Shown here piece after piece: positions 1 through 8,371 of a stretch of DNA of 64,000 nt. The notes under the pieces were generated by a model. That model made no database searches. It was not told the DNA's origin and saw only the letters and a program-made list of their open reading frames with translations. The stretch spans positions 61,769 through 125,768 of the forward strand of contig CAJFNQ010000002.1 in the NCBI GenBank assembly GCA_904394975.1, given 5' to 3'. This DNA is from Metaruminococcus_A gallistercoris (GTDB taxonomy: Bacteria > Bacillota > Clostridia > Oscillospirales > Ruminococcaceae). Within the stretch, counting starts at the first letter, position 1, and the number at the start of each line of letters is the position of its first letter. The position numbers and the translations under genes are program-made.

Positions 1-867
1 GATTTTTCTTGCCGCATAGCAGCCTCTTGCCAGCTCATTCATGGAAGTAATCTCTTCCTGGCTGATGTACTTTTTGTTCGGTTCACCGCAGATCTTGCGC
101 GCGTTTTCAATCGCAGTAAGCCAGTCGCCGACATTGCGCGCGTCGGTAGAATATGCGTTGAGTTTGATGGTGTCTGTCGCAAGGCCGATATGCCGCTCCA
201 CAATGGTCGCGCCTTTTGCAATCGCCATTTGTACAACGGTGAAGTCGTTCGGGTCCTCATGGCCGGAATAGCCGACAGGAATGTGAGGATAACGGTTTTT
301 CATTTTATCAATACAGTCGAGCTGGACATACTCATAGCCTACCGGATAGAGACCAACACAGTGCAGCATTGCAAAATCCACATTCCGGTGCATCAGGAAG
401 TTGTAGATCTTATCCATATCCGAAAACGTTTTTCCACCGCTGGAAATAATGACCGGACGTCCGGTTTCTGCAACCTTTTCCAAAAGCGGCCAGTCGGTGG
501 CGCTGCAGCTTGCGATTTTGATGATGTCGATGCCGTGATCCATGCAGAGATCGACCGATTTTTCGTCAAACGGGGTGCACATGGTGAGCATTCCTTCTTC
601 ACGCACAGCGCTGACCATGGTGTAAAACTGGTCTGAGGTCAGTCTGGTAGAAAGGAACCGTGGGATGTGTTTTACATCGGTGCGGTCTTTGTAATCCGGG
701 TGAATCATGGTGTCCAGATCGCGGTACTGGAATTTAACAGCAGCGTTTATATGGTGTTTCCGGGCAGCCTCTCCCAACAGACGAATAATCTCAAGGCCGT
801 GTTCCACACTTCCCTGATGATTGTTTGCCATTTCAAAAATAACCAGATTGTTAAACTTAGGGTTCAT
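1..867 (-). CDS. neuB: NeuB-family sialic/nonulosonic acid synthase (3' end beyond window)
   Basis: The frame stays open from an ATG at 867 to base 1 (289 codons), so the C-terminus lies outside the window. NeuB enzymes condense phosphoenolpyruvate with an N-acyl hexosamine to make a nonulosonic acid. Visible family motifs, in order: FEMANNHQG near the N-terminus, KFQYRD, TPFDEKSVD, DIIKIAS, ISSGG, LHCVGLYP, GYSGHE and GATIVERH. These cover the TIM-barrel domain; a C-terminal SAF (antifreeze-like) domain would be expected past the edge. GGAGGA lies just upstream of the start, and the gene follows neuA by 27 bases in the same operon. Sialic, legionaminic and pseudaminic acid synthases share these motifs, so the exact sugar is not decided. 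Confidence 0.9.
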   Translation of the reverse strand, partial: MNPKFNNLVIFEMANNHQGSVEHGLEIIRLLGEAARKHHINAAVKFQYRDLDTMIHPDYKDRTDVKHIPRFLSTRLTSDQFYTMVSAVREEGMLTMCTPFDEKSVDLCMDHGIDIIKIASCSATDWPLLEKVAETGRPVIISSGGKTFSDMDKIYNFLMHRNVDFAMLHCVGLYPVGYEYVQLDCIDKMKNRYPHIPVGYSGHEDPNDFTVVQMAIAKGATIVERHIGLATDTIKLNAYSTDARNVGDWLTAIENARKICGEPNKKYISQEEITSMNELARGCYAARKI

Positions 868-894
868 GATGATATCCTCCTTCAGGTGATTTGC

Positions 895-1926
895 TTATTT
901 GTACAACAGCGAAAGATGACTGAGTTCCATAAATTTATCGTCAATGTAAACATCTGCGTTTGGTTTGCCAAACATCAACCGATGGTAAAGAACGCCCCAC
1001 TCCTTAAGTTGTTTGGTGGTGGTTTCTTCCCAGTTGATACCAGTCACATAACCCCGTGCAGTAAACAGGGTGATCTCATGCCCTGCGCGGTAAAGGCTGT
1101 TGATGATGTCAATATTATGCTGAAGCGGCTTAGACAGACCATAGTTGTTTTCCGGGGTTTTAGCGGCGATTACGCCGTCAATATCACAGCAAATCTGCAG
1201 CTGTTTTCCGCTTTCGCGCGCCTGTTTGAGCAGAAGCGCACGCTCGGTTTCCAGAAATTCCTCTTCTGTATCAATATCAAAGTCATATTCCATTTTGTAA
1301 CCGTAAATCGTTTTTCCGGTCATGGAATGCTGTTCCAGAATTACCGAACTTCTTACAACGTCAATGCAGGCGTTCTGCATATATACCTTCGGAAGTTTCT
1401 GACGGGGCGCATTGTATGCTTCCGGAATATCACACTCGACCAAAGGAGTGAGCTGCTTTTCCGCGTCATCCGCGAACAGCCACATTTTATACGGCACCTG
1501 TTTTGCGGGAGAGAGGCTTCGTACCGAATCGATTTTGGGATCGGCTTTGATCATGTCAATCATCGCGTCGATATCGGATACATCCCGGTAAGGATGGGTG
1601 GGGCGAAGATGCACACAAATATCCACCTCATAACCTTCTTCTTTTTTGAGCCAGTTTACCGCGTGTTCAAACACCTCAACGTCCAGCGAATCGTCCTGCG
1701 ACAGCTCAGAAGGACGTAAAAAAGGAACCTCTGCGCCGTATTGTTCCGCAACATCCTTATAAACCGGGCTGTCTGTGCTGACAATGACCCGGTCGATTTT
1801 TTCGGATGCGAGCGCCTGCTCGATCGAGTAAGCCAGCATCGGCTTTCCGTTCATGATGCGGATGTTTTTGTCTTTGACCGATTTTGACCCGCTTCGTGCA
1901 GGAATGATCGCTACAACATGTCCCAT
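895..1926 (-). CDS. neuA: CMP-sialic acid synthetase fused to a HAD-like domain
   Basis: Residues 1-235 are a CMP-N-acylneuraminate cytidylyltransferase: nucleotide-binding IPARSGSK at 8-15 and the acidic FDIDTEEE at 216-223. It would activate the NeuB product with CTP. Residues 243-343 form a second domain with HAD-superfamily marks: CDIDG with D248 and D250, FTARG at 288-292, KP at 321-322 and YIDD at 327-330. Bacterial NeuA proteins are often only about 220-230 residues, so the extra domain is notable. It could be a phosphatase for a 9-phosphate intermediate, or a structural module. The start is an ATG seven bases after GGAGG. It sits between a DUF115 gene and neuB in the polysaccharide operon. 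Confidence 0.9.
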   Translation of the reverse strand: MGHVVAIIPARSGSKSVKDKNIRIMNGKPMLAYSIEQALASEKIDRVIVSTDSPVYKDVAEQYGAEVPFLRPSELSQDDSLDVEVFEHAVNWLKKEEGYEVDICVHLRPTHPYRDVSDIDAMIDMIKADPKIDSVRSLSPAKQVPYKMWLFADDAEKQLTPLVECDIPEAYNAPRQKLPKVYMQNACIDVVRSSVILEQHSMTGKTIYGYKMEYDFDIDTEEEFLETERALLLKQARESGKQLQICCDIDGVIAAKTPENNYGLSKPLQHNIDIINSLYRAGHEITLFTARGYVTGINWEETTTKQLKEWGVLYHRLMFGKPNADVYIDDKFMELSHLSLLYK

Positions 1927-1966
1927 AAAAAATCCTCCGTCTGAAATTCTTTTGATGAAAAGTGAT

Positions 1967-2788
1967 TTACCGGTTTAAAACATCGTCCAGATCCGCGCGT
2001 TCAAACACTTCCAGTTTTCCGCCGCGGGTCGCGTTGTAAATTTTGATCCCGCGAGCGTCGGCATAATTTTTGGCCTGCTGATAAGCATACAGCGCGCTTT
2101 CATAGTTGAGTACAGTGGACATATATTTTTTCCCGTCAAAGTAATCTTTTACCGAGTCGTCGCGAACAACCCTGCCCTTCGCGTCCCTCCGGACCGAATA
2201 GTTAAAGTCTACCCCGAGCAGGTAAATTTCCTTAAAGCCCATGTAGATCGCCATTTGGATGGCGGTAAAGGTTACTGTGTAGCCAATCGAAAAGTATTCG
2301 GAAACATCTTCACTGACATGGGAACTGTGGTTGTTCCATTTATTGATATCAAACCGGCCGTATTCAAAAATGTAATGGATGTTGTCCTTTTCGTGGTTGG
2401 GGTCGTACGGGCAGATGTTGCTGATGAGTTTGATGGAACCGGGGATCTTTCGGATGGTTTCGTAATTCGGAAGAACAAAATCGGGGTCGACCGCCATGTA
2501 AAAGGTGGGCCGCCAGTCGGTTTTGTCAAAGATGTTGTAAATGCGGTTCATCCCAAAAGTGATCTCACCTTTCAGCCGGTCAAGATCCTCTGCTGTCAGG
2601 CTGGGCCCGTTTCCCACAATAAAGCACCGTTCCCCTTTGTGGGTGTCTTTGAACGAGCGGATAAACCGCGCGTCCTCGCTGTTATGGTATTTTTCTTTTG
2701 CCTTTTTGCGCTGATGATTTTTAAACGGACTGCAAAGAAAACGCACCGCTTTGGCGTTTTTCAAAAAGTAGCTCAATTGATCGCTCAT
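1967..2788 (-). CDS. DUF115/MptE-like protein, candidate glycosyltransferase
   Basis: A 273-residue protein with no signal peptide or membrane segment. Residues 52-64 carry CFIVGNGPSL, and a later block around 188-203 reads GFKEIYLLGVDFNYS. This pairing is typical of DUF115 (MptE-like, PF01973) proteins. A similar GNGPSL/GxKEIYLxGxDF arrangement occurs in GT42 sialyltransferases such as Campylobacter Cst. Directly upstream of neuA-neuB in the operon, a role in transferring or modifying the nonulosonic acid is reasonable, but this is inference. The ATG at 2788 follows a purine-rich ribosome site. Alternatives are a Maf-type flagellin glycosyltransferase relative or a pterin pyrophosphokinase-like fold. 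Confidence 0.6.
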   Translation of the reverse strand: MSDQLSYFLKNAKAVRFLCSPFKNHQRKKAKEKYHNSEDARFIRSFKDTHKGERCFIVGNGPSLTAEDLDRLKGEITFGMNRIYNIFDKTDWRPTFYMAVDPDFVLPNYETIRKIPGSIKLISNICPYDPNHEKDNIHYIFEYGRFDINKWNNHSSHVSEDVSEYFSIGYTVTFTAIQMAIYMGFKEIYLLGVDFNYSVRRDAKGRVVRDDSVKDYFDGKKYMSTVLNYESALYAYQQAKNYADARGIKIYNATRGGKLEVFERADLDDVLNR

Positions 2789-2801
2789 TCTTTCACGCTC
2801 C

Positions 2802-3560
2802 TCATTTACTGAATTTACGCAGTAAAAAGCTTCCGCCTTTTTTCAGCCAGTTCTGGTTTTCCATAAAAGTCACCTTGACCTCTTTGTAAGGAAGTTCATG
2901 GGTCTCCAGAAAGATATCCAGCATGAATTCGCCAAGATAGCCGTAAACACGGGCGGTTTGAAAATCCAATCCGGTCAAATCGGTACGGCGTTCCACTTCA
3001 AACAGCACATCAAACATCCACGCGCAAAACGAATCAAACAGCTCCTGTTTCATAACGAACATGTTGAACATATGCGCCCAGGTGCGGTCCATCACCCGGT
3101 CGAATCCTTTTTTGTATTCCGGGCATCGTTCACAAATCACCTGTTCCAGTGTGTTAATGTCCTGCAGGCGGTTGTAGCGGCCGTGATCGTAGTGAGAACG
3201 GATGGTTTCAATATAATATTTCCGTTTGTTTGGAACCAGGATATCACAGTCGCTCAACAGCTGCTGTGCCTGTTTCCCGGTCATGACCCAGTCAAACTTA
3301 TCCTTTCCTTTTTTGACGGGGGTAAAGTGCCGCCGGTAATGTACAAGCCCAATATAATCCGCTTTCAGGTTTTTCCACGCCCAGTAGGTAGCGGTCAGTT
3401 CGCAGTAGTTCGGGTTTTTTTCGGAAATGTTGTCACCGGTATCGTCACCGATAAAACCGATGGATTCTTTGCCGGTTTTTCCGACCTGGATCGGAAGGTA
3501 GATTTCATCCTGAGGCATACGGTATGGCTTGTGGGCAGCAATCAGAATTTTTATATCCAT
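2802..3560 (-). CDS. DUF4422 glycan biosynthesis protein, putative glycosyltransferase
   Basis: A 252-residue cytoplasmic protein that matches the DUF4422 pattern from its first strand: KILIAAHKPY near the N-terminus, then the ELTATYWAWKN block around residue 55 and YIGLVHYRRHF around residue 70. DUF4422 proteins are found in capsule and exopolysaccharide loci and are regarded as glycosyltransferases with a GT-A-like fold; donor and acceptor are unknown here. Galactofuranose from the neighbouring Glf is a plausible donor sugar. The gene starts at an ATG four bases beyond the glf stop codon, so the two are translationally close. Confidence 0.75.
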   Translation of the reverse strand: MDIKILIAAHKPYRMPQDEIYLPIQVGKTGKESIGFIGDDTGDNISEKNPNYCELTATYWAWKNLKADYIGLVHYRRHFTPVKKGKDKFDWVMTGKQAQQLLSDCDILVPNKRKYYIETIRSHYDHGRYNRLQDINTLEQVICERCPEYKKGFDRVMDRTWAHMFNMFVMKQELFDSFCAWMFDVLFEVERRTDLTGLDFQTARVYGYLGEFMLDIFLETHELPYKEVKVTFMENQNWLKKGGSFLLRKFSK

Positions 3561-3563
3561 CTT

Positions 3564-4664
3564 CTAAAAAAGCTCCTTCTTGGCGAGAGTGAGCGCCGAA
3601 GCGATCACCTGATCCATGTCATAATAGCGGTATTCAGCGAGCCTGCCGCCGAACAGAACCTGTTTTTCCTGTTGTGCCAGTTCAGCGTACTGCTTATACA
3701 GCGCCTGGTTTGTTTCGTTGTTGATGGGGTAATAAGGTTCTTTTCCCACTTCCCAGTCCGCCGGATATTCCCGGGTGATCACTGTTTTTTCCTGTTCGCC
3801 GAATTCAAAGTGCTTGTGCTCGATAATGCGGGTGTAAGGGGTTTCAGCATCGGTGTAATTGGTGGCGGCTACCCCTTGATAGTTCGGCATATCCAGCACT
3901 TCCGTCTCAAAACGCAGGCTGCGGTATTCCAGCGGCCCGAGGCAGTAATTGAAGTACCGGTCAATGCAGCCGGTGTACAGCACCTTTTTGGCAATCGAGT
4001 CAAAATAATCTTTGCGTTCAAAATAGTCGGTATGCAGCTGCACGTTTACGCCATCCAGCATTTTTTCCACGATGGCGGTATAGCCGCCTTTTGGTATGCC
4101 CTGATAAGGATGGTTGAAATAGTTGTTGTCATAACGCAGCCGCACCGGAAGACGGCGGATGATAAAGCTTGGCAGTTCACTGCAGGGCTTGCCCCACTGT
4201 TTTTCGGTGTACCCTTTGATGAGTTTTTGGTAAATATCCTGTCCGACCAGCGAGATGGCCTGCTCCTCCAGATTTTTCGGCTGGGTGATCCCGGCGGCTT
4301 TCTTTTGCTCGTCGATTTTTGCCTGTGCTTCTGCCGGAGTTTTTACCCCCCACATCCGGTAAAAGGTATTCATGTTAAACGGGAGGTTATAAAGCTCGCC
4401 GTGATAGTTGGCGTTGGGGCTGTAAATAAAGTGATTGAACTCCGCAAATTGTTGTACATAGGACCAGATTTCCGGGCTGGCTGTATGGAAGATGTGCGGT
4501 CCGTACATATGGACTTGGATTCCTTCCATCTCTTTGGAATAAATATTTCCCGCAATATGGTCCCGTTTGTCAATAACAAGGCAGGATTTTCCTGCTTTAT
4601 GCGCTTCATGGGCAAAGACTGCGCCAAACAGACCGGCGCCTACAATCAAATAATCGTACTTCAC
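3564..4664 (-). CDS. glf: UDP-galactopyranose mutase
   Basis: Glf is a flavoenzyme that converts UDP-galactopyranose to UDP-galactofuranose, the donor for galactofuranose in surface glycans. The 366-residue length is standard. The N-terminus has the dinucleotide-binding VGAGLFG at 8-14 followed by VIDKR. Further family blocks are IAGNIYS, VHMYGPHIFH, the GYTEKQWGK segment and the C-terminal FGGRLAEYRYYDMD, which contributes flavin and substrate arginines and tyrosines. The start is a GTG at 4664. It lies 49 bases after galE, which can supply UDP-galactose, so these two steps are consecutive in sequence and in chemistry. Confidence 0.95.
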   Translation of the reverse strand: MKYDYLIVGAGLFGAVFAHEAHKAGKSCLVIDKRDHIAGNIYSKEMEGIQVHMYGPHIFHTASPEIWSYVQQFAEFNHFIYSPNANYHGELYNLPFNMNTFYRMWGVKTPAEAQAKIDEQKKAAGITQPKNLEEQAISLVGQDIYQKLIKGYTEKQWGKPCSELPSFIIRRLPVRLRYDNNYFNHPYQGIPKGGYTAIVEKMLDGVNVQLHTDYFERKDYFDSIAKKVLYTGCIDRYFNYCLGPLEYRSLRFETEVLDMPNYQGVAATNYTDAETPYTRIIEHKHFEFGEQEKTVITREYPADWEVGKEPYYPINNETNQALYKQYAELAQQEKQVLFGGRLAEYRYYDMDQVIASALTLAKKELF

Positions 4665-4713
4665 AACATTTCTCCTGTTCTGTCAGACTCTGGTAATCTG
4701 CGCGGAGTGCATT

Positions 4714-5688
4714 TTAGCCGTTGAGTTTCTGGTACCAGTTCCAGGCGTGGGCAACAATGGACTCAATGTCCGCATACTTTGGTTCCCAACCCAGAACGGT
4801 AGTGGCTTTCTCACTGCTTCCGACCAACATCGGCGGATCGCCGGGACGGCGTGGGTCATAGTCCACTCGGAATGTTTTTCCGGTGACCTTTTTCACTGCT
4901 TCAATGACTTCCAGCACCGATGTGCCTTTGGCGTTGCCGAGGTTAAAGAAATCACTTTTTCCGCCATGGTTTAAATGTTCCAGCGCCAGCAGATGAGCGG
5001 TCGCCAGGTCGTAAACATGGATATAGTCGCGCACACAGGTGCCATCCGGTGTGGGATAATCGGTACCGAACACCTTGATGCTCTCCCGTGCACCGGAAGC
5101 GGCGTCCAACACCAGCGGAATCAGGTGAGTTTCCGGGTTGTGCCATTCACCAATCTCCCCGTCGGGATCTGCGCCGGCGGCATTAAAATACCGCAGCACG
5201 GCAAATTTCAGGCCGTAAGCGGCGGCGTAATCCTTAAAAATACGCTCAACCATCAGCTTGGTCGCCCCGTAAGGATTGATCGGGTTCTGTGGCATATCTT
5301 CCGTAATCGGTACCGTTTCGGGGACACCGTAGGTGGCACAGGTGGAAGAGAAAACGATCTTGTCACACCCGTGCTTGCGCATTGCTTCCAAGAGGTTGAG
5401 CGTACAGGTTACATTGTTGTGATAGTATTTTGCCGGCTCTTTCACGCTTTCGCCTACATAGGCATAGGCGGCAAAATGAAAGACCGCATCAATTTTGTTT
5501 TCATCAAAGACTCGGTTGATAGCGGCGGTATCTGAAAGGTCACCCTGTATGAACCGGCCCCATTTTACAAATTCCCGGTGTCCGTAGACCAGGTTGTCGA
5601 ATACGATGGTGTCATAACCTTTTTGGTTGAGCAGTTTATTGATGTTGCTGCCGATATACCCGGCACCACCGCAGATCAAAATTGACAT
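4714..5688 (-). CDS. galE: UDP-glucose 4-epimerase
   Basis: A 324-residue extended short-chain dehydrogenase that interconverts UDP-glucose and UDP-galactose with tightly bound NAD. NAD-binding GGAGYIGS is at 7-14, the catalytic pair Y140/K144 is in YGATK, and the serine region reads SSTCATYG at 114-121. The later DPDGEIGEWHNPETHLIPL and RDYIHVYDLA blocks are characteristic of GalE. The ATG at 5688 follows GGGGAG. In this operon its likely job is to provide UDP-galactose for Glf. Other UDP-hexose or UDP-HexNAc epimerase specificities cannot be excluded from motifs alone. Confidence 0.92.
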   Translation of the reverse strand: MSILICGGAGYIGSNINKLLNQKGYDTIVFDNLVYGHREFVKWGRFIQGDLSDTAAINRVFDENKIDAVFHFAAYAYVGESVKEPAKYYHNNVTCTLNLLEAMRKHGCDKIVFSSTCATYGVPETVPITEDMPQNPINPYGATKLMVERIFKDYAAAYGLKFAVLRYFNAAGADPDGEIGEWHNPETHLIPLVLDAASGARESIKVFGTDYPTPDGTCVRDYIHVYDLATAHLLALEHLNHGGKSDFFNLGNAKGTSVLEVIEAVKKVTGKTFRVDYDPRRPGDPPMLVGSSEKATTVLGWEPKYADIESIVAHAWNWYQKLNG

Positions 5689-5709
5689 AATTCTCTCCCC
5701 GTTTCGTTG

Positions 5710-6393
5710 TTAATAGGCACCTTTCCCGGTGATCACTGCAGGAATTGTGCGGAAAATCAAACCAATGTCATTCCAGAAAGAACGTTCTTTAACATAATCG
5801 ATATCGAGCTTCATTCGTTGTTCAAATGAAATTTCACTCCGCCCGCTGATCTGCCAAGTACAGGTAAGTCCCGGCAGAGCCAAAAAGCGGTCATTGTATT
5901 TGTCAGGCAGGTCTTCCGCTTCATAGGTTGGGAGAGGTCGCGGGCCGACAATACTCATATCACCTTTGATGATGTTAATGAGCTGTGGCAATTCATCAAT
6001 GCTTAATTTTCGAATGACTTTGCCAACTTTTGTGATTCGCGGGTCATCCTTTATTTTAAAAGAACCGGATGTGTCCCCGTATTCTTCCTTTAAACGCTGA
6101 TGAAGCTCCGGTGCGTCGGTTCGCATGCTTCGAAATTTGTACATTTTGAACACACGCTTGTTTTTTCCTACACGGTCCTGAAAGAAAAAGACCGGTCCGG
6201 CAGATTCTGCTTTGATGGCAATGGCTGTGATAAGAAAAACGGGAGAAAGACAGATCAGCGCAATACATGAACAAAAAACATCAACGACCCGCTTCGGGAT
6301 GTAATATCCTTTTCCGCGGTAGAACGGACTTCCTTTTTGCGCAGGAGTGATTTCACGAAAAGCCGCATTTTTACACTCCTCTAACTTTTCCAT
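5710..6393 (-). CDS. Initiating sugar-phosphate transferase (bacterial sugar transferase family)
   Basis: A 227-residue polyprenyl-phosphate hexose-1-phosphate transferase of the WbaP/ExoY/WcaJ catalytic-domain type. A membrane-associated helix near residues 32-55 is followed by the family core: GPVFFFQDRVGKN, FKMYKFRSM, KVGKVIRKLSIDELPQL, MSIVGPRP and the C-terminal GLTCTWQISGR. It transfers the first sugar phosphate to undecaprenyl phosphate and so starts the repeat unit at the membrane. It is the short form, without the N-terminal multi-span region of WcaJ. Its start codon overlaps the end of the upstream kinase/nucleotidyltransferase gene by 13 bases, suggesting translational coupling. 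Confidence 0.92.
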   Translation of the reverse strand: MEKLEECKNAAFREITPAQKGSPFYRGKGYYIPKRVVDVFCSCIALICLSPVFLITAIAIKAESAGPVFFFQDRVGKNKRVFKMYKFRSMRTDAPELHQRLKEEYGDTSGSFKIKDDPRITKVGKVIRKLSIDELPQLINIIKGDMSIVGPRPLPTYEAEDLPDKYNDRFLALPGLTCTWQISGRSEISFEQRMKLDIDYVKERSFWNDIGLIFRTIPAVITGKGAY

Positions 6394-8351
6394 ATTTTAA
6401 CGTCCTCGCTTTTAAACTGCTTGCCAAATTCGGAAACAGTCTGTTTGTACGCTTCCGGAATGCCTACATCGTAGCTTTTCCCGTTAATCAGTGTCGCATA
6501 CATACCTTTTTCCCTGCACACCTTTTGCAGCGCAGAAGTTAGCTGAATTTCTTCGCTGCTGCCTTCATGAGCATCAATGTCTTTTTTTAACTCATCGAAA
6601 ACCTCCGGTGTGAGAACGTAGGTGCCAAACGTGGAATAGTAGTGATATTCCCCGTCTATACCCATCATGCCAAGATGATCTTCTGCGTAATCTGTGGAAG
6701 GCTTTTCCACCATGTTATCTACACAGATTCTGGTATGGCGGTCGTCTTCAAACTCTCCCTTGATAATTCCGTAATGCACGACGTCTTGCAAAGGAATCTC
6801 TTTGACAGAAATGCAGAGCTTTCCTGTCTGGTCGTATACAGCAATCATTTGTTCCGCACAGCTCTGGTCGGTATTGCTGTGATAAACATGGTCACCCAGA
6901 GAAAGCAAAACCGGCTCGCCAGTTTGCAGATATTCTTTTGCAAGATAGACAGCATGACCGAATCCGCGGCGCTCTTTCTGCACAACATACCGGAGCTTTT
7001 GCCCGAGCAACTGCAATCTCATTTCGTATTCTCTTGCACGCGGAGAGAGCTTGCTCAAATGTTCTTCGGTCAGTTCGGTGTTGAAAATACTTTCATATGC
7101 CTGCCGTTCCCCTTCGCCGACAATAAGGATGATTTCCTCTATACCGGCGTTGTTGAGTTCTTCCAGAAGAACCAGGATAGCAGGCTTGGCATAGCCATCA
7201 TAATCCACAATGGGTACAAACGCTTTTTTGATAAAACGGGTAGCAGGGTACATCCGGGTGCCGAACCCAGCGACCGGAACGATGGCTTTTTTCACCTTTT
7301 GTTTGCTGGAAAGCAAAAACGGGAAAGCGTCCATTCCCTTTTCTTTTTTCAGGTAACGGATCAGTTTCTGTTGGGCTTCTTCGTCTTTTGCTAAGAACTG
7401 AACCGAACCATCACCCTGTGATCCGACCCCTTTTCCGCCGAATGTCAGTTGTTTTATTGTCTCATCTTTGAGAAGGCTGTGAAGAACCGGGGCAGCAAGC
7501 TCTTCAGGAGAGGCAGGAGCAACTTTTTCATCAAACAGTTGCTGCGCTTCGGTCATGATCATACCAAGCCGAGGCGCATCTCCCGCTTCGATTGCTTCAA
7601 TGGCTTTGTTTACGATTTTCAGATTATCTGGCCCAAGTGCTTCATGAACCCGGCGTTGGAGTTCATCAGCGGGAAACGGGTAGCAGCGGTTGAGGTCTGC
7701 CAGAATGCGGATGGTGTCTTTAGAGGACCCAAGATTGGCATAGACCCAGTAAAAATCCTGCCCAACACGTAGTTTGTTGATGGAGATTTCATCTCCATTA
7801 AAAGTCATACAGATCGGCTGCGTACCATAAGCGCACGCCTGGTCCAATCGTCCGCAGCGGGATTTGGTCAAACATTCCCCGCGATAGGCGGCCTGCATCT
7901 CACCGATGGTGTTGAGACGCAATTTATAAAGGCGGTTGAACGCTCGCGCTACTAAAACACAGAACGCGGCGCTTGAGGATAATCCTTTTTTTACCGGGAG
8001 GGTAACGTCAGTGACATACAGCGCAACGCCTTCTGTGCGGTAATGTTCACAGATATAAGCGGCAACACCGCATGCGTAAGAAAAATAGTTGTTTTCAGCC
8101 GCTTGTTTTTTTAACAGTTCCAAATTCATTTCGCAGGAAAATTCTACCCGTTTTCCATCCGGGGTAAGAGTGCTGATGAACAGCTCGTCGCTTTTCTTAG
8201 CACGTGCGTAGATTCCTTGGTCAATGCCGGTAACAATCGCTTTTCCTTCTGTAACGTCGCTGTTGATCATCCGGTGATATCCCGCCCAGTCGGTATGTTC
8301 GCCGAACAGGCAGAGACGTCCGGGTACAAATAATTCAATTTGTTTTTCCAT
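6381..8351 (-). CDS. Bifunctional GHMP sugar kinase / sugar-1-phosphate nucleotidyltransferase
   Basis: A 656-residue two-domain protein. Residues 1-350 form a GHMP-superfamily sugar kinase of galactokinase type: GRLCLFGEHTDW at 11-22, the ATP loop PVKKGLSSSAA at 119-129, GRLDQ at 167-171 and a GGKGVGSQGDG loop at 305-315. Residues 353-656 are a GalU-like nucleotidyltransferase: VPVAGFGTRMYPAT at 358-371, a conserved KKAFVPIVDYDG segment and DHVYHSNTD. One polypeptide could therefore turn a free sugar into sugar-1-phosphate and then NDP-sugar. The pairing recalls Bacteroides Fkp in logic, but the domain order is reversed and the domains look GalK/GalU-like. With galE and glf downstream, UDP-galactose is the obvious product guess. 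Confidence 0.85.
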   Translation of the reverse strand: MEKQIELFVPGRLCLFGEHTDWAGYHRMINSDVTEGKAIVTGIDQGIYARAKKSDELFISTLTPDGKRVEFSCEMNLELLKKQAAENNYFSYACGVAAYICEHYRTEGVALYVTDVTLPVKKGLSSSAAFCVLVARAFNRLYKLRLNTIGEMQAAYRGECLTKSRCGRLDQACAYGTQPICMTFNGDEISINKLRVGQDFYWVYANLGSSKDTIRILADLNRCYPFPADELQRRVHEALGPDNLKIVNKAIEAIEAGDAPRLGMIMTEAQQLFDEKVAPASPEELAAPVLHSLLKDETIKQLTFGGKGVGSQGDGSVQFLAKDEEAQQKLIRYLKKEKGMDAFPFLLSSKQKVKKAIVPVAGFGTRMYPATRFIKKAFVPIVDYDGYAKPAILVLLEELNNAGIEEIILIVGEGERQAYESIFNTELTEEHLSKLSPRAREYEMRLQLLGQKLRYVVQKERRGFGHAVYLAKEYLQTGEPVLLSLGDHVYHSNTDQSCAEQMIAVYDQTGKLCISVKEIPLQDVVHYGIIKGEFEDDRHTRICVDNMVEKPSTDYAEDHLGMMGIDGEYHYYSTFGTYVLTPEVFDELKKDIDAHEGSSEEIQLTSALQKVCREKGMYATLINGKSYDVGIPEAYKQTVSEFGKQFKSEDVKIWKS

Positions 8352-8371
8352 GCACCAGCGCCCCCTTTCAC

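Noticed and set aside
2898..4724. A 608-codon frame on the plus strand opposite glf and the DUF4422 gene
   Set aside because: Shadow of convincing minus-strand genes; no ribosome site or known domain.
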